Assembly (NCBI GenBank): GCA_003427395.1
Contig: BFEA01000117.1
Span: forward strand, 322,673 to 349,488
Direction of reading: 5' to 3'
Source of the DNA: Chara braunii
Lineage: Eukaryota > Streptophyta > Charophyceae > Charales > Characeae
Length of the DNA: 26,816 nucleotides
The stretch's first letter is position 1, and the number at the start of each line of letters is the position of its first letter. A program made the translations under genes and the position numbers. Below are positions 26,745-26,816 of this stretch, piece by piece. The notes below the pieces were generated by a model that saw only the letters and a list, made by a program, of their open reading frames with translations, ran no database searches and was not told the DNA's origin.

Positions 26745-26816
<72 letters not shown>
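26745..26816 (+). repeat. (CT)n microsatellite, runs off the window
   Basis: This is a pure CT run of at least 72 bp, continuing beyond the last base. Confidence 0.98.

Noticed and set aside
1-26816. Telomeric repeats, rRNA genes or a typical LTR primer-binding site
   Set aside because: Only isolated TTTAGGG words, no rRNA-like sequence, and no primer-binding site such as TGGTATCAGAGC was found beside either LTR-like copy.

Overview
This window looks like a piece of a eukaryotic nuclear genome with very little intact coding sequence. It has long di- and tetranucleotide microsatellites, poly-A/T tracts, intron-like boundaries, scattered single ambiguous bases, and several diverged repeat families on both strands. 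A fragment resembling a plant-type mitochondrial group II intron maturase and a gag-like fragment fit the green lineage. My best guess is a streptophyte alga or other early-diverging plant, possibly Chara-like. That guess is inference, not proof. I see no bacterial operons, rRNA genes, CRISPR arrays or complete conserved genes.

Layout. 1-1249: up to three tandem paralogous copies of an unrecognised protein segment on the minus strand, at least two of them broken. 2287-3960: a large palindromic microsatellite structure, GC-rich block / poly-A-T / (GATT)n / (CA,CT)n / (AATC)n / poly-T / GC-rich block. The same module recurs at 26321-26816. 4183-4725: short tandem repeats, some forming hairpins. 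4730-5930 (minus) and 21690-23162 (plus): two diverged copies, in inverted orientation, of a long LTR-like repeat with a TATA box. 6037-6926: a dense cluster of perfect short hairpins. 7215-8345: a gag-like remnant next to a head-to-head pair of a second repeat family, here called family A. 9030-9825: tRNA-like repeats and an 85-bp (AT)n. 10075-11510: diverged tandem duplications with (GA)35. 12190-12560: degenerate trinucleotide repeat. 13270-13500: a 66-bp tandem repeat.

15035-17300: more family A copies, one split by a small foldback element with a 4-bp duplication. 17938-18375 (minus): the maturase-like fragment. 18427-20036: a perfect 49-bp duplication and a ten-copy motif array, interrupted by a 274-bp hAT-like MITE with an 8-bp target duplication. 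20265-20412 (minus): a candidate exon whose first codons match remnants at four other loci. 23169-24790: tandem family A copies. 25816-25912: a triplet of hairpin repeats.

Nothing here forms a pathway. The window reads as repeat-dense intergenic or intronic DNA built from layered insertions. The most interesting signals are the conserved RADTLVRVFAPT-type peptide at five loci, the motif arrays, the datable insertions, and the excess of perfect short hairpins.
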